From assembly GCA_020310875.1 (NCBI GenBank), contig CM035437.1, forward strand, positions 48,763,610 through 48,827,609: a stretch of 64,000 bases of DNA, given 5' to 3'. Below the pieces are notes generated by a model. It had not been told where the DNA came from, searched no databases, and was given only the letters and a program-made list of their open reading frames with translations. The DNA is from Ceratopteris richardii. Taxonomy: Eukaryota; Streptophyta; Polypodiopsida; Polypodiales; Pteridaceae. A program made the translations under genes and the position numbers. Numbering within the stretch: position 1 is the first letter of the stretch; each line of letters opens with the position of its first letter. Below, one piece after another: positions 20,340 to 30,342 of the stretch.

Positions 20340-21866
20340 TAGCAGGAAGCATATATAAACAGGATAATCAAAAGATTCTTGCTTGTTGTGTAGATGAATC
20401 AGAACATGCAAATTGGTTGCAATTAGCACATGTAGGTGCATTAACGCAACATCATTCGAAATATCATGCATTGCAGATGCTGCATAGACTAGGAGTATAT
20501 TAGCCTTCCATGGAAGCAAATGTCTACAAGTTATGTAAAGAATGCCATGTTTGTTGTGAAAGACCACCAGTAGAACATGCTACATTATATCATATGTCTC
20601 TCACACCAGACTGGAGTGAACCTTTAGTGACATACTTGAGAACGAAAACATTCCCTCAAGGAATGACTTTAGCACGACAACGAAGTCTAGAGCAGGAAGC
20701 TCAAGACTACTCACTTATTGGCGATAATCTATACAAACAAGGACGAGATGGATACTTAAGACAGTGTGTCCATGAAAACGATTATTTGAGCATACTAGAG
20801 ACTGCACACCAAGGTGTTGCAGGAGGTCATTTTGGCCCCGATAGGATAATCAAAGCCATCCTCTTCGCAGGATTATGGTGGCCCCAGTCTTCACATGGAT
20901 GCACATACCTATGTTAAGAGATGTGATGTGTGCTAGAGAACACAATTTCCTACTCACAGAGATGAAATGCCATTGAAACCCATGATGGGAGGACGTGCAT
21001 TTTCTAAGTGGGGTATAGACTTTGTAGGACCCATTAACCCCTCTGCAAAAGGTACACATGGTGAATACATTATTGTTGCGACAGATTATCTTACCAAATG
21101 GGTAGAGGCAAAAGCCACAAAAAAGAATGATGCACACACAACTGCAAAATTCTTATTTGAAAATGTCTTTACAAGATATGGATTGCCTATAGAGTTAGTG
21201 AGCGATCAAGGAACTCACTTTCTAAACCAAGCCATTGAATATTTGTTACAAGATTTTATGGTGATTCACAAGAAATCCGCACCATATCATCCTCAGGCCA
21301 ATGGTCAGGCTGAAAGCACTAACAAGACCCTTTGTAACGTAATGACGAAACTTGTGAACAACAAACGTTCAGATTGGGACAAACAGTTACACCACGCTCT
21401 TTGGGCATATCGAGTGGCCTACAAGACCGTACTCAATGCAACTCCCTTTCAGATGGTTTTTGGTCAGAATGATGTGCTTCCTTTGGACTTCTTGATACTG
21501 ACCCTTAAGGTTGCACAAGAACATCAGTGGACCGGCCATGAATTATCATCAAGAATAATGGACTTGGAACGATTAGGAGAAACCAGGCTAAAAGCAGCAG
21601 CAGGTATATACGCAGCAAAGAAGTGACAGAAAGCATATTTTGATGCACATGTGAAAGATAAAGGCTTAAAAGAAGGAGATTTAGTCCTAGTATATACGCT
21701 GAAATAGCACGCATGGAAGTTAGAGAAGTGAGGTTATGGACCCATGATCATTAACAGACTCTCGACAAGTGGAGCAATACAATTAGCCACCTTAGAAGGA
21801 GACATAATGCCTAATTATATTAGTGGCTGTAGAGTCAGGCTATATCAAGAACCTCTTACTTAGGAC
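20340..21866 (+). pseudogene. Element B integrase
   Basis: The open stretches 20,510-20,917 and 20,967-21,626 cover most of a Ty3/Gypsy integrase. The zinc finger is HQGVAGGHFGPDRI plus RCDVC in a shifted frame. The core has WGIDFVGPINPSAKG (first Asp), LVSDQGTHFLNQ (second Asp) and HPQANGQAESTNK (Glu). VYTLK, KEGDLVLVYT and GYGPMIINRLS follow up to about 21,860. The catalytic triad is present. Stops (TAG in place of CAG at several points) and shifts inactivate the polyprotein. Confidence 0.88.
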
Positions 21867-22430
21867 ATGCTTGGACGACTCACATTAGCAAAGAAGCATA
21901 AGGAGGAAGAAAATAGAATATGCGTTGAAGCTCAGGCAGAAGCTATAGAACACATTAAGCGCATGAAGCTAAGAAGACAAGGACTAGGGAGAGAACATTA
22001 TAACCATCTGGAAACAACACCCAGATACCCCATGGCCATGTGTGAAGTAAAGTCAACCACTCATCCTAGCATAGTGGATAGGAGACCATTCATTATAGTC
22101 AGGCTAGAGCACGGCAACCCTCGCCAAGAGCTCAGGGCTTTAATTGACTCAGGTGCTGCGACTAGCGCCATTAGATGGTCCCACTATAAGGACTCAGGGA
22201 TAGAAATGCGGCCAGTTGAGGCATACCTCATAGGGCTAGGAGGCATAGAAACCCCTTGCATGGGTGAGATGGACCTTCCTATCCTCATACACGATGTGAC
22301 TATGACAGCGAAACTACTAGTGTGCCATGATGAAGACCTGATAGAACCCCTAATCCTTGGCCAAGTTTGGCTATACGATCACTCTGTGGACCTAAATCTT
22401 AGATAAGGCTCCTTGCATATGGGAACCTTA
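21867..22430 (+). pseudogene. Element B second retropepsin-like domain downstream of integrase
   Basis: An open frame of about 180 codons after integrase. RPFIIVRLEHGNPRQEL leads to RALIDSGAATSAIRW (D-S-G at about residues 92-94), then GGIETPCMGEMDLPILI and LIEPLILGQVWLYDHSVDLN about 75 residues later. Both halves of the retropepsin signature are intact here. It is conserved with A 10,898-11,512. The same polyprotein already carries a protease at 17,357-17,923, so the family has two. Possible roles are processing of the downstream accessory proteins, or a structural or substrate-binding relic. Only the motif pattern supports the call. Confidence 0.8.
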
Positions 22431-23123
22431 GATCAAAAGCGAGTGATACCGCTTGACTTCCCTAATGACAATCCGCCTGAAGTACGCGACCCTAGACCCT
22501 ATGAACAACATGCAAAGGAGGACCGAAAGATCTTTGGTCAGATAAGCCACGCTACGTCCACACCAACCCATGTGGGCCTGGTGATGGACAATTGTCAATC
22601 GGAAGGACGTCAGGAGATTTTCCCTTGGGCTTCCTGCAAATTAGAAGGGGCAACCACCCAACTGCTTGGTCAAATGGACACCATCAATGATCAGGTGGGT
22701 TACATCAGCAGATAAATGGACACTATCAGCTGCGGTGCCCATCCTTCCACACTTACTGTGGACTGGCCTAGATCTGTGGTACAGAATGCCTCACCCCCTA
22801 ATGGGCAGGTTTTGCAAGTGTTGGACCTCCCTTCTTTTCCAAAGCAGAGTGTCCATCGGACCTCTCAACCTCAACCACAAAGGAGTCAACCACAACGAAG
22901 GAACCCAGACCGACGACAATATCAGATGACACAAAGAGGAAAGCATCAATATCAGTATCACAAAGCAAGTGGCACGAGACAAATATGGGTGCCAAAAGGA
23001 CAGAAACCATCGATAGTTTGCAGCAACGCAGACAAGGATAAAACAAAGTTTCAGAAGAATCAGAGACAGTATCCAAAGTCTTATCGACCTTCTTCTACTA
23101 GTTCGAACATCCGACAGATTTGA
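22431..23123 (+). pseudogene. Element B Pro/Gln-rich region with W-V-P-K repeats
   Basis: KRVIPLDFPNDNPPEVRDPR follows the protease in frame. TAA at 22,713 breaks the chain, and 22,716-23,123 continues with SQPQPQRSQPQRRNPDRR, IWVPKGQKPSIVCSNADKD and KFQKNQRQYPKSYRPSS. Further IWVPKQC (about 23,167) and KWIPKRI (about 23,315) lie beyond the stop near 23,123. It is basic and low-complexity with no recognised domain, and corresponds to A 11,519-12,540. Confidence 0.55.
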
Positions 23124-23691
23124 ATCGCCAAGAAGTACCTTACAAATAGACCCACACCCACACAGATTTGGGTACCCAAACAGTGTATCATAACTCAACC
23201 CCCAAGCCATGTATTATATACCCCTCAGAAACCTATTCACCCCTCACCACCATCATATCTAACACCAACTTTTTTCCCTTGGAAGAAACATTCCACCCGC
23301 TCAAAAACTCTTAGGAAGTGGATACCGAAACGTATCCAGACGTCTTCTCTGACCCCTTATCTAACATTACTCCCATCCAGACTAAACACCATCCTTGTAA
23401 TAACTCATTCACAACTAAACCTTGTACAAATTCACACACTATCACCCAACCTCACTTGTAATAACATCTCATCAAGAAATATATGCATCATCTGAAGCAT
23501 GTAGGTGTCTAGAGACCTGCATTAGTTTTGCAACAATCATTCCATAAACCACATCACAACACTCGACTACACGAGTTACGCATCGGTTATGGAAAGGGAT
23601 TGCGGTCTCACTTTAATGGGATCATGATTAATTTCCATACTAATGTGCTTATCTTTTGTAGCAGATCCGCTACACACTCGCATCATTCATC
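23124..23691 (+). other. Element B spacer with conserved splice-acceptor-like site
   Basis: The first half continues the Pro/Thr/His-rich decayed coding. From about 23,462 no frame is evident, yet the sequence stays close to A 12,541-12,765. TTATCTTTTGTAG/CAG ends at 23,661, about 30 bp before the ATG at 23,692. It is listed as a possible acceptor for a spliced RNA only because the site is kept in both copies. Confidence 0.35.
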
Positions 23692-24598
23692 ATGCAGGCG
23701 GAAGGACCATCTGAAGCTGGCCCCAGTGTACCCATGGCAAATATTGGCGAATTGCTAGCTGAACCCCATCCTACGGCTCAACCACAAGAATTTCAGGGAT
23801 TTCTCGGACCCATGCCAATTGACGATCCTCCTAGGGGATATACTGAAAAGATTCATCACAATTCTCATTGGTTTCAAGGTCTAGCAGGACCATTGGCCGA
23901 CACAGACTTCATTTTTTAGGCCAATTTGGCATTTGATCACCGTACATGGGGCAAGTACCAATTTTTCTCAAGAGAGTTCGAAGGACTACAGAATACAAAA
24001 GACTTAATGCATGTTTGGGCGAGAGCAGGCTTCACAGAGTATTTCAGTGATCCTTTGCCTAGACCGGATTTCTACAGATGTTACTACTTGGTAACAACAT
24101 TGACAGCTTCGGAGAACAAAGATTTTCCAAGAACATTCATTTTGTCGTCTTTGGTAAATGATCCGCCATATAAGAAGTTTTATCTGTCTAAAGATTTGAT
24201 TAGAGCTGCTATTAAGATACATGGAACGCATACGCCAACAGAACGAGAAAGGCTGATTCTAGAGCCCATGAAACGTGGAGATGTTACTAAGTGGGAGGAT
24301 ATTTCAGCGATCACACCTGAGCTATCTAAGCCATTAAGGATATGCATGTAGCACTTTGCATTCCCTGCTCAGGACAGATTCACTATGCCCCACAAGCACA
24401 TCTGGTTTGGTTTATATTTAGCATGTACTAGACCTCAAACGGTAGACCTAGTAAGCTGGATAATTGATCAGTTGTATCTAGCACAACATAGATGGGAAAG
24501 AAAGAAGGTAATCAATGGATGCTGCGCTCTTACGAGAATCGTATACGTGTTTGGCCTATGACTTGCCGATATAACGTGCATTGACAAGTGAGGAGTTG
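23692..24598 (+). pseudogene. Element B conserved unknown ORF (ORF3), part before Copia1 insertion
   Basis: Starts MQAEGPSEAGPSVPM. A TAG at 23,917-23,919 and another at 24,349-24,351 interrupt it. The same frame then continues with HFAFPAQDRFTMPHKHIWFG, VDLVSWIIDQLYLAQHRWER and, after a frame change, ALTSEELRAF, which crosses the Copia1 target site. Conserved with A 12,766-13,487. No known fold, signal peptide or transmembrane helix is recognised, so calling it env-like would rest on position alone. Confidence 0.55.
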
Positions 24599-24603
24599 AG
24601 AGC
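24599..24603. repeat. Target-site duplication AGAGC of Copia1 (left)
   Basis: AGAGC immediately precedes the LTR at 24,604 and recurs at 29,745-29,749 after the other LTR. The duplication is perfect and sits in element B ORF3: removing Copia1 and one AGAGC rejoins SEELRAFKGTAKKASK. Confidence 0.95.
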
Positions 24604-24832
24604 TGTTGGAGTTAGACGTCTGCGGAAGCACGCAAACAGCACAAGGAAGAAGAAGAAGCTTGGAGCACAACACACAAGACTGAATGTATTACTAGAGAAT
24701 GTACAAAGATAAGTAGCCCATTAGGGCAATAGGCGTATATACAAGCCGGGGGAAAAAACCTCCTAAAGAGGGAAAAAAGTGCCCCGGCGGTCCTAGAGTG
24801 TTCACACACATCACTACCTAAATATATCAACA
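24604..24832 (-). repeat. Copia1 3' LTR
   Basis: 229 bp with TGTTGGAG at one end and ATATCAACA at the other on the plus strand, so TGTTGA...CCAACA on the coding strand. It matches 29,515-29,744 apart from three substitutions and one A in a homopolymer. A TTGTATATATGCC-like TATA element lies at about 24,748-24,757 (minus strand). Confidence 0.95.
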
Positions 24833-27800
24833 AATCCCCCCTGGGAGTGATGCGGTGAACAAGGAGCTGGCACTCATGTATAAGGAAGTGCCGAGCTATG
24901 TGGAAATCACTCCACAAAAGGAAGTAAGCCCAAAGCTTTGCGGAAAGCTTCAAACTTCTCCCTAGGCAGAGCTCTGCAATGTTCTCCTGCGTGGGCACAT
25001 ATGCCAAGCTGATCTCCCCAGCAGAGAACCTCTCCCTGACATAGTGATAATGCACCTCAATGTGCTTAGTGCGAGCATGGAACACAGGGTTCCTCGCAAC
25101 TGCCAATGCGCTCTGACTGTCAGTGAAGATGGTGGTGGCAGAAGACTGGCCAACACCCAAATCAGCCATAAGGCATCTGAGCCACACACACTCAACAGTC
25201 GCTGTGAAAGCTGCCCTATACTCAGCCTCACAACTAGAAGTGGCCACAGTAGGCTGCTTCTTGCTCAACCAAGATATACATGAGCTACCAAGCATGAAGC
25301 AAAAACCACTGGTGGACACACGAGTGTCATAGCAACCAGCCCAATCTGAGTCAGAAAAAGCATGCAAATCTGGCGGTAGTGATCCCCCCTTGGGATAAAA
25401 CAACCCAAGTAGCCGAGTACCACTCAAGTAGCGAAAGATGCGCTTAACCGCTTTCCAATGCGTGACTCCTTGGCAATGCATAAACCTGCTCATTTGTGAG
25501 ACAGCAAACTGAATATCTGGCCGAGTAATGCATAAGTAAATCAAGCATCCAACAGCCTGCTGATAGAGAACAACATCAAATGCATCTCCAGCATCATGAA
25601 GACTCAATCGTAAACCTGTCTCCATAGGAGTGGCAATACGCTTACAGTCTTCAAGGCCAAAACGCTGCAATAATGTGTCAATATATTTCGTTTGACACAA
25701 AGCCATTCCACCATCAACTTGCATAAACTGAATGCCCAAATAGTGATGCAAATGCCCCAAATCAGACATCTCAAATGAGGCATGCAAATCAGCCTTGAAA
25801 TCAGCAATATGCTTCTCAAGAGGACCAGTGAGCAGCATGTCGTCTACATAGACAACAATGATCAAAAGCACATCATTAGCACGCTTAACATATAAGGTGC
25901 TTTCAGTTGGACTGTTCTCAAAACCATGTGCAATCAGATAGGCATGTATTTTCTCATACCAAGCACGTGGTGCTTGCTTTAAACCATATAACGCCTTCTT
26001 TAACCTGCACACCTGGTTTTCATGCCCTTTCTGCACAAAGCCACAGGGCTGAAAAACATACACTTCTTCATGCAAGTCACCATTCAGAAATGCTGTTTTA
26101 ATGTCCAACTGATGTACATTCCAACCATGATGGGCTGCAAGTGCACAAATGCTCCGAACAGTAGTCATACGGCATGTAGGTGCAAAGGTCTCATCAAAAT
26201 CAATGCCTCTTTCCTGCGCATAACCCTTTGCAACAAGCCTAGCCTTATACCTGTCAACTGTACCATCAGGTTTACGCTTCAACTTGTATACCCACTTAGT
26301 GCCAATGGCCTTCTTGCCAGGAGGCAAGTCACATAAAGACCATGTACCATTCTTTATTATAGCATCATATTCAGATTGCATAGCAGCCATCCAATTTTCT
26401 GAATTTTGTGCTTCATCAAAAGAAACAGGCTCATTCTCATCACAGAGACTAGATGCAGCCATAGCATAGCAATCTGATGCAAAGGAGGTACTATGAGAGC
26501 CTGAACGAGTACAATATGACAAAGGTGCATCTAATTTGTTGTCACGCAAAGTCTGCACCAGCCATTTTGGCATAGTTTTTGCCTGTTCAATATCAGCTCT
26601 CTCATCAACAAGTGCATCATGTAAATCTGCATCAGAAATGGAATGATCTGCATCATCATATGAAACCTGCAAAGGCTGAGAAGTTGCCTCATTAGGACCA
26701 GCGCTAGCCTGTCCACCTGTAAAAAGAGGCATCAAAGTATCATACATGTCTTTGGAGCTAACAGATGTCTCCTTAGTACATGAAAGCAATGGCTGAATAG
26801 CATCTTCCACAAAGACAACATCACGGCTAACCAGAATGCGTTTAGTCTGTGGATGATACAGACGATAGCCTTTACTTTCAGAACTGTACCCAACAAAAAT
26901 ACATTTTACTGCCTTATCATCCAATTTTCTGCGATGTTGTTCAGGCACTAATGCATACGCCAAACAACCAAAAACACGCAGATGAGCAACAGATGGCTTG
27001 CGGTCATGCCAAGCCTCATATGGAGTGATAGACTGCAACGCTTTCGTGGGATACCTGTTCAGTACATATGCTGCACACATGACAGCCTCAAGCCAGAAAC
27101 TATGTGGTAAAGCCTGACTTTTGACCATGCACCTCGCCATCTCCATGAGTGACCTGTTCTTTCGTTCAGCAACTCCATTCTTTTGAGGTGTATACGGCAC
27201 TGTACACTGGTGTTTTATCCCACGTTCAGCCAGAAATGCATTAAAATTTGAAGACATATATTCCCCCCCTCGATCAGAACGGAGGGTGCCCATTTTACAT
27301 GCTGACAGATTTTCAGCCAAAACCAAAAACTGTTTGAAGCACATGAACACTTCGGACTTTGCTTTGAGTGGATATACCCATGCATGCCTGGAAAAATCAT
27401 CAATGAAAGTCACGAAGTAAAGGTAATTTCCAAAAGATGGTGTCTGCATAGGACCACAGACATCACTATGTACAAGCTGCAATTTCTGCATAGCCCGAAC
27501 TGTACCATCTTTTGGAAAGGAAGAACGCTGCATTTTGCCCAAAATACAGCCTTCACAAACATGTTTTCCAGGTGCCTCAAGTTTGGGCAAAGAGGACACC
27601 ATTTCAGATTTCTGCAGGCGTAACAAACTAGCAAAATTCAGATGACCAAAGCGTGCATGCCAAAGCTTTGCATCTGACATAGCCTGAGAATCATGAACTG
27701 CACATGCCGAATCATTCACAGATTTTTCATAGTCTATGAGCTTATACAGCCCATGACATAAAATGCCAGAAGCAATAATCACATCGCCATTTGAGAGATC

Positions 27801-29159
27801 ATGGACTGTACACCTGTCATCAACGAATTTCACAACCAAGCCAATCTTGGCTAATGCAGAAACTGATAACAGGTTCTTTTTGATCCCTGGCACAAATAAA
27901 GCATCTGACAAAGTGAAAGAACTACCATCAGCAGTAGTCAGAATGATCTTACCAAGTCCCATAACAGGATAAGAGGAGTTATTGGCGCATGTGACAGTAT
28001 TCCCTGTAGGGGCAGGCTCGAGTGAAGAGAAGAAACTGCGCTGCGAGGTAATATGTTTGGTTGCCCCACTGTCAAAGTACCAAACATCTGAGTCTACTGC
28101 AGACATGCACTGATCATGAGAAGATGGGTCAAAACTGCAGACAGTAGTAAACGCCCATTCTTCTTCCTGCACAAGATTTGCAGACTCTGTTTTTGGTGTA
28201 GAGGCCTCTGCAACAACCATTCCAGCCTCTTTCTTCTTTGCCTCTTTAGCAGCCAGTTTTGGATAGTTCTTTATAATATGATCATTTCCTTTACAGTACT
28301 TGCAGAACAATTTCTGCTTTTCTGATTTCTTCTCATCTTTATCCTGGTTCTTCGATTGTGCAGCATTTGTAGATTTCTGCTTACTAGTAGAAGAGCTCCA
28401 TTTTCCTTTGCCCTTCTGACTAGCCAGGAAAGCTTGATCTGCAACACGCATAATGGACCTGTTCTGCCTGGACTGATCTTCCTGCAACAGAACAGAGACT
28501 AATTCCTCAAATGACAAGGCATTCGGATTGCCTTTCATCATCAATCGAAGAGTAGAGGCAAAACTCTGATATGAATCAGGAAGGCCATTCAGAACGGTCT
28601 GCACAAGTGAGCTATCTGGTATAACCTCATCAGCAGAAATCAATTGTTCCTTCAGGTCTTTGATCTTTGTAAGAAAACTGTCCATCGAATCACCTTCATT
28701 CATGTGCTCACTCTCCAACTGTTTTCGGAGGTAAGCAACACGAGCCTCATTCCTAGCCTGGTACAAAGTGGTAAGTGTATCCCAAGCATCCTTTGCTGTT
28801 CTGCAAGAGCGAATGTGAGGAATAATGGCACGTTTGACAGACAAAGCTATCAATGCATGTGCCTGGGCATCTCTGCCATCCCAACGAATCTGCTCTGCAG
28901 TAGGTGCAACAGAAACAGCAGCACGAACAGGAATCTGCGGAATATCATCTTCGACACCATCTTCATCAGCTCCAACACCTGTATTTGCAGTACCTGTCGT
29001 TACAGGTGTAACAGGACGTCTTTCAACACCCTGCACAATGTTCCACAATCCTTTTGCAACCAGTACATGTCGCATCATATAAGCCCATAATGGGTAGTTG
29101 GTACCATCCAACTTATCCTCAACAGCCAACATACGGAATACATCACTACTTTCAGCCAT
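24612..29159 (-). CDS. Copia1 Gag-Pol polyprotein, single frame, with damaged RNase H end
   Basis: 1515 codons from MAESSDVFRMLAVEDKLDGT. Gag (about residues 1-260) is followed by a zinc knuckle CKYCKGNDHIIKNYP (about 286), in which the fourth ligand Cys is Tyr. The protease has FDSGATKHIT (about 363). Integrase has HARFGHLN plus CEGC (about 500-540) and the core Asp residues in HSDVCGP and RSDRGGEY (about 563 and 625). RT (about 920-1170) has VYVDDMLL at about 1103. RNase H has FSDSDWAG, SSCEAEYRAA and FTDSQSALAV. At 24,972/24,973 a 13-bp deletion relative to Copia2 changes ENI-DLFTKALP into ENIAELCLGRSL. It removes the fourth RNase H Asp, and the frame then runs about 119 codons through the tail into the LTR. 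The polyprotein would be expressed from the LTR promoter and self-cleaved. Confidence 0.93.
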   Translation of the reverse strand: MAESSDVFRMLAVEDKLDGTNYPLWAYMMRHVLVAKGLWNIVQGVERRPVTPVTTGTANTGVGADEDGVEDDIPQIPVRAAVSVAPTAEQIRWDGRDAQAHALIALSVKRAIIPHIRSCRTAKDAWDTLTTLYQARNEARVAYLRKQLESEHMNEGDSMDSFLTKIKDLKEQLISADEVIPDSSLVQTVLNGLPDSYQSFASTLRLMMKGNPNALSFEELVSVLLQEDQSRQNRSIMRVADQAFLASQKGKGKWSSSTSKQKSTNAAQSKNQDKDEKKSEKQKLFCKYCKGNDHIIKNYPKLAAKEAKKKEAGMVVAEASTPKTESANLVQEEEWAFTTVCSFDPSSHDQCMSAVDSDVWYFDSGATKHITSQRSFFSSLEPAPTGNTVTCANNSSYPVMGLGKIILTTADGSSFTLSDALFVPGIKKNLLSVSALAKIGLVVKFVDDRCTVHDLSNGDVIIASGILCHGLYKLIDYEKSVNDSACAVHDSQAMSDAKLWHARFGHLNFASLLRLQKSEMVSSLPKLEAPGKHVCEGCILGKMQRSSFPKDGTVRAMQKLQLVHSDVCGPMQTPSFGNYLYFVTFIDDFSRHAWVYPLKAKSEVFMCFKQFLVLAENLSACKMGTLRSDRGGEYMSSNFNAFLAERGIKHQCTVPYTPQKNGVAERKNRSLMEMARCMVKSQALPHSFWLEAVMCAAYVLNRYPTKALQSITPYEAWHDRKPSVAHLRVFGCLAYALVPEQHRRKLDDKAVKCIFVGYSSESKGYRLYHPQTKRILVSRDVVFVEDAIQPLLSCTKETSVSSKDMYDTLMPLFTGGQASAGPNEATSQPLQVSYDDADHSISDADLHDALVDERADIEQAKTMPKWLVQTLRDNKLDAPLSYCTRSGSHSTSFASDCYAMAASSLCDENEPVSFDEAQNSENWMAAMQSEYDAIIKNGTWSLCDLPPGKKAIGTKWVYKLKRKPDGTVDRYKARLVAKGYAQERGIDFDETFAPTCRMTTVRSICALAAHHGWNVHQLDIKTAFLNGDLHEEVYVFQPCGFVQKGHENQVCRLKKALYGLKQAPRAWYEKIHAYLIAHGFENSPTESTLYVKRANDVLLIIVVYVDDMLLTGPLEKHIADFKADLHASFEMSDLGHLHHYLGIQFMQVDGGMALCQTKYIDTLLQRFGLEDCKRIATPMETGLRLSLHDAGDAFDVVLYQQAVGCLIYLCITRPDIQFAVSQMSRFMHCQGVTHWKAVKRIFRYLSGTRLLGLFYPKGGSLPPDLHAFSDSDWAGCYDTRVSTSGFCFMLGSSCISWLSKKQPTVATSSCEAEYRAAFTATVECVWLRCLMADLGVGQSSATTIFTDSQSALAVARNPVFHARTKHIEVHYHYVRERFSAGEISLAYVPTQENIAELCLGRSLKLSAKLWAYFLLWSDFHIARHFLIHECQLLVHRITPRGDLLIYLGSDVCEHSRTAGALFSLFRRFFPPACIYAYCPNGLLIFVHSLVIHSVLCVVLQASSSSLCCLRASADV
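24834..24848 (-). other. Copia1 polypurine tract
   Basis: On the minus strand CACTCCCAGGGGGGATT directly precedes the 3' LTR, in the position of the plus-strand DNA primer. The same tract is kept at 52,888-52,902 in Copia2. Confidence 0.8.
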
Positions 29160-29500
29160 GGCCGGTGACTAAAATACCTTGATGCAGAAAATTGACTGTA
29201 TCTCAAAATGTTGAACAGAACTGCCCAGACAAGTTCTGCTAGACCTGTAGCAGACTTCGAGATGCTTAAACTGGCGAACAGAAACTGGTATATACCTTTG
29301 GCACAAAAGGACGAAATAGCTTGCACAAGCACTGCGATAGTGCGTTCGGAGGCCGAAACGAGCTCAGATCGCGATTTCGGCACCACAAAGCGAAGCGGTT
29401 TTGATCTCGGAAACACCCTGAGTATGCTCACCAAATTTTGTGCGAATCTGAGACTCCAAACGGAGGAGTGTCGACAGCGCCCTAGAAGAAGCAACGACCT

Positions 29501-29512
29501 GCTCTGATACCA
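29501..29512 (-). other. Copia1 primer-binding site (initiator tRNA-Met)
   Basis: On the minus strand TGGTATCAGAGC lies two bases (AT) after the end of the 5' LTR. It is the standard complement of the 3' end of plant initiator tRNA-Met. Confidence 0.95.
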
Positions 29513-29514
29513 AT

Positions 29515-29744
29515 TGTTGGAGTTAGACGTCTACGGAAGCACGCGAACAGCACAAGGAAGAAGAAGAAGCTTGGAGCACAACACACAAGACTGAATGTAT
29601 TACTAGAGAATGTACAAAGATAAGTAGCCCATTAGGGCAATAGGCATATATACAAGCCGGGGGAAAAAAACCTCCTAAAGAGGGAAAAAAGTGCCCCGGC
29701 GGTCCTAGAGTGTTCACACACATCACTACCTAAATATATCAACA
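29515..29744 (-). repeat. Copia1 5' LTR
   Basis: 230 bp with the same termini as 24,604-24,832. The coding strand has a short TATA-like stretch (TATATATGCC) in the middle. The untranslated leader between this LTR and the first ATG at 29,159 is about 355 bp and carries no other ORF of note. Confidence 0.95.
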
Positions 29745-29749
29745 AGAGC
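29745..29749. repeat. Target-site duplication AGAGC of Copia1 (right)
   Basis: Identical to 24,599-24,603. Element B resumes here with AGAGCATTCAAGGGG. Confidence 0.95.
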
Positions 29750-30342
29750 ATTCAAGGGGACAGCAAAGAAAGCTAGCAAAGCACGAGCAGGAAAGCGCAT
29801 GAGAGAAACTATTCCATGACTCCAGGTTCCAGAATCACCCTCACTGCAACCCTCCCCTCAACAGTCTCCTATAGAAGCCCCTACTCCTGTACAACCCATT
29901 CGCATACGGTTATCACGACCTATCATTACAGAAGGCACTACTAGTGCAGTTATCTCATAGGCAACATCAGTCCAGGAACCTACCACAGCGAAGTAGCAGA
30001 AGCCTTCCTTACTTCCATTCATCCCACACTTCCCGCACCTACGCAACCTAGTTTTCCTCCTTGGACATCCACCTTTCTATCCAATCCAATTTTCCCTCCA
30101 TCCTTCCCGTCCTTCCCCACACCTCCAAGACACATTTTCCCATTCCCACCTCCATTAACCTTCTCCCCAGTCTCACCCCCTCAACCCACCGTAATTCCTC
30201 TTTCCCCCTTTCACCAAGCAGTACAAGAGAACCCCTCTGTAAATTACTCTTCAACCTTTGTAAATCCAGTTTTTACACCCACACATGCACCCACTTTCAG
30301 GCCATTATTCACAGTCACCGCACTTGACCCACATCCAGCGAC
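29750..30342 (+). pseudogene. Element B ORF3 continuation: basic patch then proline-rich segment
   Basis: Continues in frame from the left side of Copia1: RAFKGTAKKASKARAGKRMR is strongly basic and resembles a nuclear-localisation or nucleic-acid-binding patch. After a TGA comes SPSLQPSPQQSPIEAPTPVQ. Then, past further stops, a long Pro/Phe/Ser/Thr-rich stretch (FPPWTSTFLSNPIFPPSFPS and on to about 30,378) is encoded by a C-rich sense strand. It overlaps the start of the coiled-coil frame in another phase, so a frameshift probably separates them. Confidence 0.5.

Larger units (their letters stand above)
24604..29744 (-). mobile_element. Copia1: nearly intact Ty1/Copia retrotransposon (5141 bp)
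   Basis: A complete element on the minus strand. The 5' LTR is 29,515-29,744, the tRNA-iMet primer site 29,501-29,512, one gag-pol frame begins at 29,159, the polypurine tract is 24,834-24,848, the 3' LTR is 24,604-24,832, and a perfect TSD AGAGC flanks it. The LTRs differ by three substitutions and one single-base indel over about 230 bp, so it is the youngest insertion in the window. It interrupts element B. A decayed relative (Copia2) lies at 52,659-57,712 and an inverted fragment (Copia3) around it. Confidence 0.95.

Noticed and set aside
23692-24351. Envelope protein call for ORF3
   Set aside because: No signal peptide, transmembrane helix or fusion-type hydrophobic segment is visible. 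Position after integrase alone is not enough.
29523-29726. A 67-codon minus-strand frame in the Copia1 5' LTR that matches the end of the long Copia1 frame
   Set aside because: It is the LTR duplicate of the artefactual read-through tail (24,612-24,830), not a gene.
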